DNA of 64,000 bases. It comes from Nocardioides scoriae. Its GTDB lineage: Bacteria; Actinomycetota; Actinomycetes; Propionibacteriales; Nocardioidaceae. Shown here piece after piece: positions 1 through 6,515 of this stretch (positions within the stretch are counted from its first letter, which is position 1; each line of letters begins with the position of its first letter). A program made the translations under genes and the position numbers. The notes beneath the pieces are model-generated. The model saw only the letters and a list, made by a program, of their open reading frames with translations. It ran no database searches and was not told the origin of the DNA. The DNA lies in contig NZ_LT629757.1 of assembly GCF_900104965.1 (NCBI RefSeq), forward strand, positions 310,001 to 374,000, written 5' to 3'.

Positions 1-815
1 GGCTGCTCACCTACGAGGTGGCCCGCGAGATGGCCGAGGGGCAGCAGGTGCGCTACGCCGAGCTCACCTGCACGCCGCACACCTCGGTGCTGACCGGCAT
101 CCCGATCGAGGCCTTCACCGAGGCCATCGAGGACGCCCGGGTCGCCGCGGAGCGCGACTTCGGGCTGGTGCTGCGCTGGATCTACGACATCCCCGGCGAG
201 CTGGGGGTGCCCGGCGCGGACGCCACCCTCGGCTACGTGCTGGACCACGCGCCCGACTCGCTGGTCGCGCTGGGCCTCGGCGGACCGGAGATCGGCGTGC
301 CGCGGCCGCAGTTCCAGCGCCACTTCGACGCCGCACGGGCCGCCGGCCTGCACTCGCTGCCGCACGCCGGGGAGACGACCGGTCCGCAGACGATCTGGGA
401 CGCGCTGGAGCTGCTGGGTGCCGAGCGCATCGGCCACGGCACGTCGGCCGCCCAGGACCCCGCCCTGCTGGCCCACCTGGCCGAGGCCCGGGTGCCCCTC
501 GAGGTGTGCCCCTCGTCCAACGTCGCGACGCGCGCGGTCGCCAGCCTCGAGGAGCACCCGATCCGGGCGTTCCGCGACGCGGGCGTGCTGGTCACGGTCA
601 ACAGCGACGACCCGCCGATGTTCGGCACCACGCTCAACCGGGAGTACGCCATCGCCGCCGACTTGCTCGACCTCGACGAGCGGGGGCTGGCCGACCTGTC
701 GCTGACCGCGCTCGACGCGTCGTACGCCTCCGACGACGTGCGGGCGCGGGTCCGCGCGGAGGTGGAGGCCTACGTCGCTGAGACGGGCGCGGCCGGCGCG
801 TCGGGTCCGGCGTAG
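1..815 (+). CDS. add: adenosine deaminase, 3' part (5' end outside window)
   Basis: The reading frame is open from base 3, so the gene starts upstream of the window; the TAG stop is at 813-815. It is a zinc-dependent amidohydrolase that deaminates adenosine to inosine in purine salvage. The visible part carries the signature stretches of the family: LPHAGETTG (about 360-384, the catalytic Glu region), IGHGTSA (around 430), LEVCPSSN (around 500) and VTVNSDDPPMF (around 595, the metal-binding Asp region). The last 46 bases overlap a convergent small gene. The N-terminal metal-binding HxH cannot be checked here. A closely related aminodeoxyfutalosine deaminase is the main alternative. Confidence 0.9.
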   Translation, partial: LLTYEVAREMAEGQQVRYAELTCTPHTSVLTGIPIEAFTEAIEDARVAAERDFGLVLRWIYDIPGELGVPGADATLGYVLDHAPDSLVALGLGGPEIGVPRPQFQRHFDAARAAGLHSLPHAGETTGPQTIWDALELLGAERIGHGTSAAQDPALLAHLAEARVPLEVCPSSNVATRAVASLEEHPIRAFRDAGVLVTVNSDDPPMFGTTLNREYAIAADLLDLDERGLADLSLTALDASYASDDVRARVRAEVEAYVAETGAAGASGPA

Positions 816-1057
816 GTCTCGCTGAGCCGGACGAGGCAGCCGTGGTTGGGGTCGGGCATCAGCACCGCCTCGAGGACGGCGCGTCCGGGCGACGGGTCGC
901 CCTGGTCGACCCACACCAGGCGCCGGCCGTCGTCCTCGACGGTCTGCAGCGTCCAGCCGGCCGTGCGCGCGGCCTCGACGAGGTGGGCGACCACGGTCGC
1001 GGGGTCCCCGGAGAAGAAGCGCTCGTCGGGCTCCTCGCCCTGCTCGACGGTGTTGAT
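770..1057 (-). CDS. small hypothetical protein downstream of tRNA-Arg
   Basis: An open frame of about 95 residues reading leftward, converging on adenosine deaminase with a 46-base overlap. The product is acidic and looks like a small alpha/beta protein (segments VVAHLVEAARTAGW and GRRLVWVDQGD); I do not recognise a family. The frame extends upstream to an ATG at 1120, but those first residues (MVAGSIPAGGA) are the translated 3' end of a tRNA, so that start is not credible. An AGGAGG at 1067-1072 sits 9 bases before an ATC at 1055-1057, which may be a rare start; the next ordinary in-frame candidate is a GTG near 995. The start is unresolved. Confidence 0.5.
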   Translation of the reverse strand: MNTVEQGEEPDERFFSGDPATVVAHLVEAARTAGWTLQTVEDDGRRLVWVDQGDPSPGRAVLEAVLMPDPNHGCLVRLSETYAGPDAPAAPVSAT

Positions 1058-1086
1058 GGGCCCCGACCTCCTGTTGACGACCCGCG

Positions 1087-1131
1087 ACGCGCCCCCGGCA
1101 GGAATCGAACCTGCGACCAAGAGATTAGAAG
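1087..1131. repeat. left attachment repeat (tRNA-Arg 3' remnant)
   Basis: This 45-bp sequence is identical to 6516-6560. On the minus strand it contains the discriminator base, 3' acceptor strand, T arm, variable loop, 3' anticodon strand and anticodon loop of tRNA-Arg(UCU) down to position 32, after which the sequences diverge. No 5' half follows, so it is a non-functional tRNA remnant marking the left island boundary. Confidence 0.92.
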
Positions 1132-1166
1132 TCGGTCCCGCGTCATCCTGGCTTGTCCGACCCTGC

Positions 1167-1176
1167 CCTGATCAGG
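1167..1176. promoter_or_regulatory. palindrome CCTGATCAGG, possible operator
   Basis: A perfect 10-bp palindrome lies between the left attachment repeat and the first island gene. It could be an operator or an Xis site. A 10-bp palindrome alone is weak evidence. Confidence 0.2.
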
Positions 1177-1250
1177 CGGGGGAGCGGCGTTGCAGCCGAC
1201 TCTTCCTCCTGACCAGTCGGGCCCGATCCTAGGTCGTCGAGTAGCACGCC

Positions 1251-1258
1251 GTTAGCAA
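1251..1258 (+). repeat. GTTAGCAA motif near left island end
   Basis: The octamer GTTAGCAA occurs here, 120 bp inside the left attachment repeat, and again in the same orientation at 6451-6458, 58 bp inside the right one. Paired short repeats inside both attachment sites are what integrase arm-type sites look like, but the assignment is speculative. Confidence 0.3.
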
Positions 1259-1295
1259 CCGGCGCCGCTCGAGGCGCCAGGAGGAGGACCCGTAC

Positions 1296-1580
1296 ATGAC
1301 CGACGACGAGCTCGAGCCCACCCGGCGTCGAGAGACCGAGGCCGAGCGCCGGCAGATCGCCGCCAACGCCAGATGGGCCAGAGAGCCCGACCGCTCGGCG
1401 GCAACGCAGCCTGCCCGGGACGGCATGCTCCGTCGCTTCGAGGACGAGGTCGACCCCGACCGGACCCTCCCGGCTGAGGAGCGCGCAATGCGGGCCGAGA
1501 ACGCGCGCAGGGCGTTCTACCAGCGCATCGCGCTCAAGTCCGCTCAGTCGCGCCGCCGTAAGGCTGGTGGGGAGTCTTGA
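1296..1580 (+). CDS. island gene 1, small charged protein
   Basis: A 94-residue, highly charged Arg/Glu-rich protein, probably helical, with no cysteines and no recognisable catalytic motif. The start is well supported: AGGAGGAGG at 1279-1287 lies 8 bases before ATG, and a short GGCGCC inverted repeat (1261-1266, 1273-1278) precedes it. The stop overlaps the TTG start of the next gene, so the two are probably co-translated. Short basic/acidic proteins of this style are common beside Xis-like genes in actinobacterial integrative elements. No function is assigned. Confidence 0.7.
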   Translation: MTDDELEPTRRRETEAERRQIAANARWAREPDRSAATQPARDGMLRRFEDEVDPDRTLPAEERAMRAENARRAFYQRIALKSAQSRRRKAGGES

Positions 1581-2062
1581 GCGCCCCCAGGACCGGGACC
1601 CGGTTGCTGTCGGTCACGCACGCGGCCGAGCAGCTCGACTGCAGCCGCGGCCACATCTACGGGCTCATCGCCGCCGGCCGGCTGCCTGTCGTCGAGATCG
1701 CGGCGACCGGCACCCGCACCAAGACCCGCATCCGCGCCGAGGACCTCGAGGCGCTGATCGAGGGCAACACCCGCCGGGCGGGAGCACCTGTGCTCGCGTG
1801 GCCCGACGTGTTGCCGCCGCGGCCCGACCTCTACCCCCACGCCGCACTCGGCGCCACGGAGAGAGCGACCTATGGCACCACCGAGGCCGCTGAGCGGCTG
1901 CAGGTGCGCGCCAGGGACGTCACGGATGGCATCGCCGACGGCGATCTCCACGCCCACCGCGACGGCGACCGCGGCCGCTGGCGCATCGACCACGCCTGCC
2001 TGATGGCCTGGCAGCGCGGCGACCTCTGCGAGCACAGGAAGGACGGTGACGCCGCTAGGTAG
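1577..2062 (+). CDS. Xis-like protein with two helix-turn-helix domains
   Basis: A 161-residue protein with two excisionase-type (MerR/HTH_17-like) DNA-binding units. The first, at about residues 11-60, reads LLSVTHAAEQLDCSRGHIYG and is followed by a basic wing; the second, at about 98-150, has YGTTEAAERLQVRARDV. Such units usually bind att or promoter DNA and steer excision. The TTG start overlaps the previous stop (TTGA) with GGTGGGGAG just upstream. The same two-unit layout recurs in the broken gene at 3563-4053. Role in excision is inferred; a transcriptional regulator is equally possible. Confidence 0.7.
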   Translation: MSAPRTGTRLLSVTHAAEQLDCSRGHIYGLIAAGRLPVVEIAATGTRTKTRIRAEDLEALIEGNTRRAGAPVLAWPDVLPPRPDLYPHAALGATERATYGTTEAAERLQVRARDVTDGIADGDLHAHRDGDRGRWRIDHACLMAWQRGDLCEHRKDGDAAR

Positions 2063-2366
2063 CCAGGCGTGCGCGGCGGGACGCGTCCCGCGACATCACC
2101 AGGTCCCGGGGTGGGCTGCAACCCACGAGCACGTCGGGGAGGACGCCACCCACACCAGCGACAACGTCCAGCTCGCCATCACTGGCTGGCACTGTTACCT
2201 CACCCAGCACAGCCCGCGGAGCCGCCCCCAGGTCGTCCTGCTGGACGACCACGGCCCGCTCGAGGTCGTCCTGGGCGCCGGGCTGGTGGCCGCGATCCTC
2301 GCTGCCACTGAGACCCGGGAGACCCGGGAGGCCATGTGGGCTCTGGTGAACGAGGTCGAGTCGTGA
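2046..2366 (+). CDS. island hypothetical protein
   Basis: An open frame of 106 residues from a GTG at 2046 that overlaps the end of the preceding gene by 17 bases; an AGGAAGGA lies immediately upstream, closer than usual, so the start may be further in. The C-terminal two thirds (ITGWHCYLTQHSP, QVVLLDDHGPLEVVLGAGLV, a closing helix) look like a genuine small folded protein. The first 30 residues are low quality. The stop overlaps the next gene's GTG. Function unknown. Confidence 0.5.
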   Translation: MTPLGSQACAAGRVPRHHQVPGWAATHEHVGEDATHTSDNVQLAITGWHCYLTQHSPRSRPQVVLLDDHGPLEVVLGAGLVAAILAATETRETREAMWALVNEVES

Positions 2367-2755
2367 GCGCCGGCGTCGACGAGCCGGTGCCGTACGTCCT
2401 GACCTCGCGTGGGGAGGCGGCGACGCCGGCGATGGTGTGCCGAGACTGCGGGCGGACGTACAGCTCGTGGGGTTGGTTGATGGCTCACCGCTACAGCGCG
2501 GAACCGGCGAAGCAGGAGTCCGGTCGGCTGTTGGACGGTTCAACGCGGCGCCCCGCCAAGTTGTCGGCGGCGCCGCTTCTCAAGCGCGTCGAGGCGCGGG
2601 GTGGCTTCGCCGCCCGTGGTGGCCGACAGCACTCGGCAGAGGAGCGTGCCTACTACCGTGCACGCCGGGACGGGTGTCTTACTGGACGAGCAGCGGACCA
2701 GCTCGCAGTGCGGCTACTCGGGCTGACACTCATCGAGGTCTGGCGGCCGGACTGA
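2363..2755 (+). CDS. island hypothetical protein with zinc-finger-like N-terminus
   Basis: A 130-residue protein starting at a GTG that overlaps the previous stop (GTGA). Near residue 25 it has MVCRDCGRTYSSWGWLMAHR, a CxxC followed 12 residues later by His, resembling half of a C2H2 zinc finger. The rest is Arg-rich with a short hydrophobic C-terminus. A nucleic-acid-binding role is plausible from composition but not shown. Confidence 0.5.
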   Translation: MSAGVDEPVPYVLTSRGEAATPAMVCRDCGRTYSSWGWLMAHRYSAEPAKQESGRLLDGSTRRPAKLSAAPLLKRVEARGGFAARGGRQHSAEERAYYRARRDGCLTGRAADQLAVRLLGLTLIEVWRPD

Positions 2756-2898
2756 GGCGGATCTAGGCGGCGCCGAAATCAGGAGCGCCGCCAGATGGGC
2801 GACCGAGGTGGGTTTGCGCAGGCTTCTTGTTGCAGCAGCAGGGAAATCCATGCTGGCGAATTCCCGCCACACCTAGGTCGACCCCGTCCCGGGGCGCC

Positions 2899-2904
2899 TA
2901 CTGT
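2899..2904 (+). promoter_or_regulatory. -10 box TACTGT of a leaderless promoter
   Basis: TACTGT ends 6 bases before the ATG at 2911, with no Shine-Dalgarno sequence between them. It matches the TAnnnT-N6-8-start pattern seen throughout this window and supports the 2911 start. Confidence 0.55.
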
Positions 2905-2910
2905 CCGCGG

Positions 2911-3543
2911 ATGACGCAGAGTGAGACGGACAGCGGCAACTCGATCGAGTCGGAGACCGAGGACGAGGTTGTTGAGGCGATCAAGTACATGATCGCGGAG
3001 TCGTTGGCGGTCTCCGTCTTTGCGAGTTCGGGCATGTTCTACCTCAGTCGTCACATGCATCAGGTTCACCCCGATGTGTCTCTCGACAACTTCGTCCTCA
3101 TCGGTGACGGGGAAGGATCCGACGCTGACACCCGACCGCTTGGAATGATGCAGTGGGGCGATCTCCTCCGCGAGTTCGACCGAGGCGGCTCCGGTCACAC
3201 TGTCCTGTTCAAGCAGTGGGCAGTGACGCTCATGGCGGACTGGGAACCGCTGCGCGAGCGCCTTGCGGCGGCCCGTGGTGTCCCTGTCGAAGAGGTGATG
3301 GTCGACGCCCTTGGAGATCTGCGCCTGTATCGCAACGACATCGTTCACAACAAGGGACGGGCATCGAAGGACTGGAGTGGACGCGCGAAGGTGCTCAAGT
3401 GGTTCAAGCCCGGGGAGGTCATCGACATCGACACGCACCACCTTGTGCAGTTCCTCGACGCACTGCCCTGGGAGGCCGTTCCTCGGGCTCTGCCCACGGG
3501 GGTGCGCTGGGAGAACTCGCAGGGTCAGATCGAGGTCACCTAG
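2911..3543 (+). CDS. HEPN-like protein, possible RNase toxin or defence gene
   Basis: A 210-residue protein. Residues 133-149 form an amphipathic helix containing RNDIVH (R141, N142, H146), the RX4H arrangement that forms the active site of HEPN-superfamily RNases found in toxin-antitoxin and abortive-infection systems. The preceding part is helical and acidic (20 residues rich in Glu/Asp/Ser, then a long helix), and the C-terminus predicts two further short helices. It stands alone with its own leaderless promoter, and codon use is visibly less GC-biased than in chromosomal neighbours. The HEPN assignment rests on the motif and helical context only. An upstream ATG at 2827 is less likely. 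Confidence 0.6.
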   Translation: MTQSETDSGNSIESETEDEVVEAIKYMIAESLAVSVFASSGMFYLSRHMHQVHPDVSLDNFVLIGDGEGSDADTRPLGMMQWGDLLREFDRGGSGHTVLFKQWAVTLMADWEPLRERLAAARGVPVEEVMVDALGDLRLYRNDIVHNKGRASKDWSGRAKVLKWFKPGEVIDIDTHHLVQFLDALPWEAVPRALPTGVRWENSQGQIEVT

Positions 3544-3550
3544 TTCGTTC

Positions 3551-3556
3551 TACCCT
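3551..3556 (+). promoter_or_regulatory. -10 box TACCCT of a leaderless promoter
   Basis: TACCCT ends 6 bases before the GTG at 3563 and begins 8 bases after the stop of the HEPN-like gene. It indicates separate transcription of the following frameshifted gene. Confidence 0.5.
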
Positions 3557-3562
3557 GCCCAG

Positions 3563-4053
3563 GTGCCGCACAACGTAGACGCCGGCCGCAACCACGGCGA
3601 CTACGCCTACGCCCAGGCCGCGCAGATCCTCGGCGTCCACGTCTCCAACGTCCCCAAGCTCGTGACCCGCGGCGAGATCCGGTCCCGCGGCACGCGCGGC
3701 CCGCACGCGTCACTGCTGCGCGCCGACGTCGAGGCCGTACTCGAGCGCCGTCTGGAACGCCGCCGGGCCAAGGCTGAGCAGGAGTCGGCCACACCTCCGC
3801 GGCCAGCGTCCGCCCCACCCGACGACGACCACGAGAGTGGTTCAACCTCGAGCAGGCCGCCGACATCATCGGAATCAGCGGCCAGGCCGTCGGTAAGCGC
3901 GCCAGGAAGGGCACGATCCCCCACGTCCGCGCCGGGGTGCGCGTGTGGATCCGCTCCGACCACGCCCAGATCGTCGCCAACGCACACGCCGCACGAGAGG
4001 TCCTTGATGATCGGCGGGTCAGACCGTCCGGCGATTGGGGGCCTGCATCGTGA
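3563..4053 (+). pseudogene. double-HTH Xis-like gene with a frameshift
   Basis: The frame from GTG 3563 encodes a first HTH unit (YAYAQAAQILGVHVSNVPKL, then LLRADVEAVLERR) and stays open, but downstream of about 3780 its composition turns to nonsense. A second HTH unit (WFNLEQAADIIGISGQAVGK, then VRVWIRSDH) continues in another frame from about 3835 to TGA 4051-4053. That second frame has an upstream stop at 3775-3777 and no ATG, GTG or TTG before the domain, so it cannot be a separate gene. One missing base between about 3780 and 3834 joins both parts into a protein laid out like the 1577-2062 product. Causes could be a real mutation, a sequencing error or, less likely, recoding. Confidence 0.7.
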
Positions 4054-4127
4054 CATCCAGGACCCATCGGGTTTGCCCATTGCAGAGGTGATCTGAGCGG
4101 AACCGACGTTCCGGAACAGGTGCGCAC

Positions 4128-4133
4128 TAGGGT
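4128..4133 (+). promoter_or_regulatory. -10 box TAGGGT of a leaderless promoter
   Basis: TAGGGT ends 7 bases before ATG 4141. It selects 4141 over the in-frame GTG at 4120 as the start and is the likely promoter of the three-gene module 4141-5485. Confidence 0.55.
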
Positions 4134-4140
4134 TGCGGCC

Positions 4141-4557
4141 ATGCCGGAGGTGGTGGATCTTGCTGCGGATGCGGTCGTCATCCGCTTCGCACCCACCAGC
4201 ACTGAGGCAGTCCTCAAGCGTGCGCGAATGGAGTTCCGCCGCGCCCAGCACTACGGGTTGTCTGTCTTCGCTGACTCAGCGCGTCCGGGCGAGAGTCGTG
4301 ACCAGCTCATTGCGCGGCTGCTTGACGACTCGCAGCTGGCGGGGATTGATCCCCTGAACAACAAGAAGTACTACGTCTGCGCCAAGGCGGGGAATCTTGT
4401 CGACTCCGGCTTCGTTTTGGTCAAGGACGGCAGTGAGGAGGGGGAGGCCGAGCTACCGACCCACTACTGTGTCAACCTCGGCGAAGAGGACCCCAGTGTG
4501 GCGATTGCCGCTACATTTCTGGCACAGTTCGACGGACCGGAGAAGAGGGAGCCATGA
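4141..4557 (+). CDS. island module protein A, unknown
   Basis: A 138-residue protein, first of three genes whose stops and starts overlap. It contains VVIRFAP, a long helix (STEAVLKRARMEFRRAQHYG), then NNKKYYVCAKAGNLVDSGF, HYCVNLG and a closing helix. I see no signal peptide or membrane segment and no catalytic motif that I recognise. The Tyr- and Cys-containing strands suggest a compact alpha/beta fold. It ends with an ATGA overlap into the next gene. Function unknown; the setting within a mobile island makes defence or anti-defence one possibility, without direct evidence. Confidence 0.65.
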   Translation: MPEVVDLAADAVVIRFAPTSTEAVLKRARMEFRRAQHYGLSVFADSARPGESRDQLIARLLDDSQLAGIDPLNNKKYYVCAKAGNLVDSGFVLVKDGSEEGEAELPTHYCVNLGEEDPSVAIAATFLAQFDGPEKREP

Positions 4558-5072
4558 CTGCGAACGTCACGATTGACCTCAACGTCCGAGTCAGGGGCAA
4601 CCAGACATTCACCGGTCTCGAGGACGTGCAGGGGCCGATCTACGTTGGCGGGACCGTCCGGGTCATCGAACCGGAGTCGGGCGTAGCAGGCTATGCGGTC
4701 GTCACTGAGATCGACACCGACAGTGAACTGGTCTACCTAGCTGTGGAGTGGGCAACTCTTGCTGCAGAGAGTGACGACAGCGAAACCCTGTCGTTCATAA
4801 CAGACATGTCGCCTCACGTCCTCCATGCCCCCGCGCAGGAAGGGTGGCTGTATGTGTGGCCAGCCCAACTGAGGTCTGCACCCTTAGAGAATTTGACTGT
4901 CGCCTGCACCTTCGTCGACCGCTTCCGAGGCGATCTCGGCGGGAGTGTGCGTATCGCGGATGGCGCCCAGTGGTTAGAACCTGACAGTTGGCACCTGTCC
5001 ACGGAACCTGACAGCTGGCGCACGTCTACGTGTAGGTCGGTCGGTATCGACACGGTGGTAGGTATGGCGTGA
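4554..5072 (+). CDS. island module protein B, unknown, with C-terminal 9-residue repeat
   Basis: A 172-residue protein starting in an ATGA overlap with protein A. Residues 1-140 look all-beta (VTIDLNVRVRGNQTF, PIYVGGTVRVIEP, YAVVTEID, VYLAVEWATL, VACTFVDRFRGDLGG). The C-terminus carries an imperfect tandem repeat, EPDSWHLST followed by EPDSWRTST, encoded by a 27-bp direct repeat at 4977-5030. The frame then ends in a GTGA overlap with the next start. Function unknown; the beta-rich core and coupling suggest it forms a complex with its neighbours. Confidence 0.65.
   Translation: MTANVTIDLNVRVRGNQTFTGLEDVQGPIYVGGTVRVIEPESGVAGYAVVTEIDTDSELVYLAVEWATLAAESDDSETLSFITDMSPHVLHAPAQEGWLYVWPAQLRSAPLENLTVACTFVDRFRGDLGGSVRIADGAQWLEPDSWHLSTEPDSWRTSTCRSVGIDTVVGMA
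4977..5030 (+). repeat. 27-bp imperfect tandem repeat
   Basis: GAACCTGACAG recurs at 4977 and 5004, and the flanking bases remain similar across the 27-bp period. The copies lie in frame at the end of module gene B. The period of nine codons is consistent with coding-level duplication. A DNA-binding or terminal repeat cannot be excluded. Confidence 0.5.
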
Positions 5073-5485
5073 AGTTGCGAACAGTGATGTCCGTGGTCAG
5101 TGAGGGTGCTGCGACCGACGCACGAGGCCACATCACAGCGGTGGCGGTCGAACCTCAAACGTGGGTCGTTCCTGAGGTCCCTACCAACCTTGTGCCAGTC
5201 ATGTGCGTGATTGCCGAGGACGAGCACGACAGCGTTCTTGAGCCCGGCATTCAGGTCACATTGTCGTTCGGTGCAACATCGCCTTCGGGTGAGACACTCT
5301 TCTACAACCAGTCCACCAATACCTTGCCAGCCAAGAAGGATCCCTCGCTGCCGCATCGCCTGCAGGCGGTTGCACAGATTCCCTTGCCGGTGAACGCGAC
5401 AGGCATCTACACGCTGACGATCGAGCTGTCGGCGGGTGACCTGCGGCAGCGATGGTCCCGCCCGTTGAACGTCCGGGTGGGCTGA
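5069..5485 (+). CDS. island module protein C, beta-sandwich-like
   Basis: A 138-residue protein starting at GTG 5069 overlapping the previous stop. It begins LRTVMSVVSEGAATDARGHI and continues with alternating strands (VQ-type IQVTLSFGATSPSG, RLQAVAQIPLPVNATGIYTL, TIELSAGDLRQRW), an immunoglobulin-like beta-sandwich layout. It resembles small families such as DUF6941 in opening and strand pattern, but I cannot confirm membership. It is the third partner of the coupled module. Function unknown. Confidence 0.65.
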   Translation: MKLRTVMSVVSEGAATDARGHITAVAVEPQTWVVPEVPTNLVPVMCVIAEDEHDSVLEPGIQVTLSFGATSPSGETLFYNQSTNTLPAKKDPSLPHRLQAVAQIPLPVNATGIYTLTIELSAGDLRQRWSRPLNVRVG

Positions 5486-5529
5486 CACCCATCCGCGCCA
5501 GTAACGAGCGGCGCGTTCCGACTCAGCCC

Positions 5530-5793
5530 GTGAACCGCGTCTACGACCCCGCCGACCGTTCGGAGATCCAGGTCCTCATCGAGGGCACCTGGTACGAGGG
5601 CGACCTCCACGCCTGGCAGGCCCGCGGCGACGAGCAGTGGGCCTCGGTGTCCTACAGCCGCGACCACCAGAACTACGTCGACACCGTCCCCGCCGACCCA
5701 GGTAGCGTCACCCTGAACGTCTACGCCGACGTCATCCCCGAAGACGACACCTCAGCCGTCGACAGTTTCGCAAGGGCGGTGTGGGGGGCATGA
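5530..5793 (+). CDS. small island protein of integrative-element type
   Basis: An 87-residue protein; the GTG at 5530 is chosen because the real similarity-like content begins there (VYDPADRSEIQVLIEGTWYE). The pattern of a WYEG strand, a tryptophan-containing turn (LHAWQARGDEQWASVSY) and a C-terminal acidic tail ending in SFARAVWGA is typical of small beta-barrel-like proteins of unknown role in actinobacterial integrative elements. It is followed by an ATGA overlap with the next gene. An upstream in-frame start at 5452 would overlap module gene C. Confidence 0.5.
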   Translation: MNRVYDPADRSEIQVLIEGTWYEGDLHAWQARGDEQWASVSYSRDHQNYVDTVPADPGSVTLNVYADVIPEDDTSAVDSFARAVWGA

Positions 5794-6428
5794 GTTCGAT
5801 GCGCCGCGGCGCGGACATTTTTGAAGACATCGCTGGCGACATCGCCGGCTCCCTGGTGCCGGGGGTGGGACCCGTCGTCAAGCGGTTGGGGGCGAGGATG
5901 AGGGAGGAAAACGCCCGAAACCGGTCGCTTGCGCTTCGTGCAGCGTGCGACGCAGCCCAGTTGACCCGCGAGGACCTAGCCGAACGCGTCGTTGAGAATC
6001 CGCAACTGATTCCGCTGGTAACACGCCTGCTCTGGGAGGCCGCCATGACGGGTCAGCACCAGAAGCTCGAGGCGATGGGGCGCGCGTTCGGTCAAGCTGC
6101 CGCCCAGCAGACCGATGTCGAAAGTTGCGAGTTGATACTGACCGGTCTCCAAAACCTGGTGAGCGTCGATATCGTTGTACTTCGTTATCTCGGAGAGGTG
6201 CACGAGGTGTTCCGCCCCCACGCCAACGAACGTGAGACGGGGAACCGATCGACCCGCGAGGTCGCACCGAGAATGGGCATGACAGAGGAGCGCCTCTCCT
6301 ACTCGTTGGTGAGGTTGGCTGGCCAGGGAATGGCGAGCCAGTCGTCCGTAATCGGGGGCGAGGTCTACACGATCACCGGCTCCGGTCTCGCGCTTTACGG
6401 GGCCCTTCAAAAGGTGGGGGAGCAGTGA
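5790..6428 (+). CDS. island protein, helical with putative C-terminal winged helix
   Basis: A 212-residue protein starting in an ATGA overlap. Residues 8-30 contain a hydrophobic, glycine-rich amphipathic stretch (IAGDIAGSLVPGVGPVVKRL). A helical middle follows (LAERVVENPQLIPLVTRLLW, then LEAMGRAFGQAA), then LVSVDIVVLRYLGEVHEVF, and the last 60 residues (MGMTEERLSYSLVRLAGQGM, then GGEVYTITGSGLALYGAL) read as a winged helix. The layout is reminiscent of abortive-infection Abi-alpha/DUF4393 proteins, but that is a weak, unverified likeness. It is the last island gene before the right attachment site. Confidence 0.6.
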   Translation: MSSMRRGADIFEDIAGDIAGSLVPGVGPVVKRLGARMREENARNRSLALRAACDAAQLTREDLAERVVENPQLIPLVTRLLWEAAMTGQHQKLEAMGRAFGQAAAQQTDVESCELILTGLQNLVSVDIVVLRYLGEVHEVFRPHANERETGNRSTREVAPRMGMTEERLSYSLVRLAGQGMASQSSVIGGEVYTITGSGLALYGALQKVGEQ

Positions 6429-6450
6429 TCGAACGTAGCGATAGCAGAGA

Positions 6451-6458
6451 GTTAGCAA
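6451..6458 (+). repeat. GTTAGCAA motif near right island end
   Basis: Second copy of the octamer found at 1251-1258, in the same orientation, 58 bp left of the right attachment repeat. See that entry for the tentative arm-site reading. Confidence 0.3.
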
Positions 6459-6515
6459 TCCCGCCTCCCGTGCTGTGTGGGATGACCGTTGGCACCGCTC
6501 CGACCTGCACCTTCA

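Noticed and set aside
1058-1120. ATG at 1120 as start of the small leftward gene
   Set aside because: The first residues are a translation of the tRNA-Arg 3' end (MVAGSIPAGGA), a common artefact of frames running into tRNA genes.
3607-5488. Leftward frames opposite the island genes (around 3607-4251 and 4814-5488)
   Set aside because: No family motif, no ribosome-binding or -10 signal, and the rightward genes explain the region.
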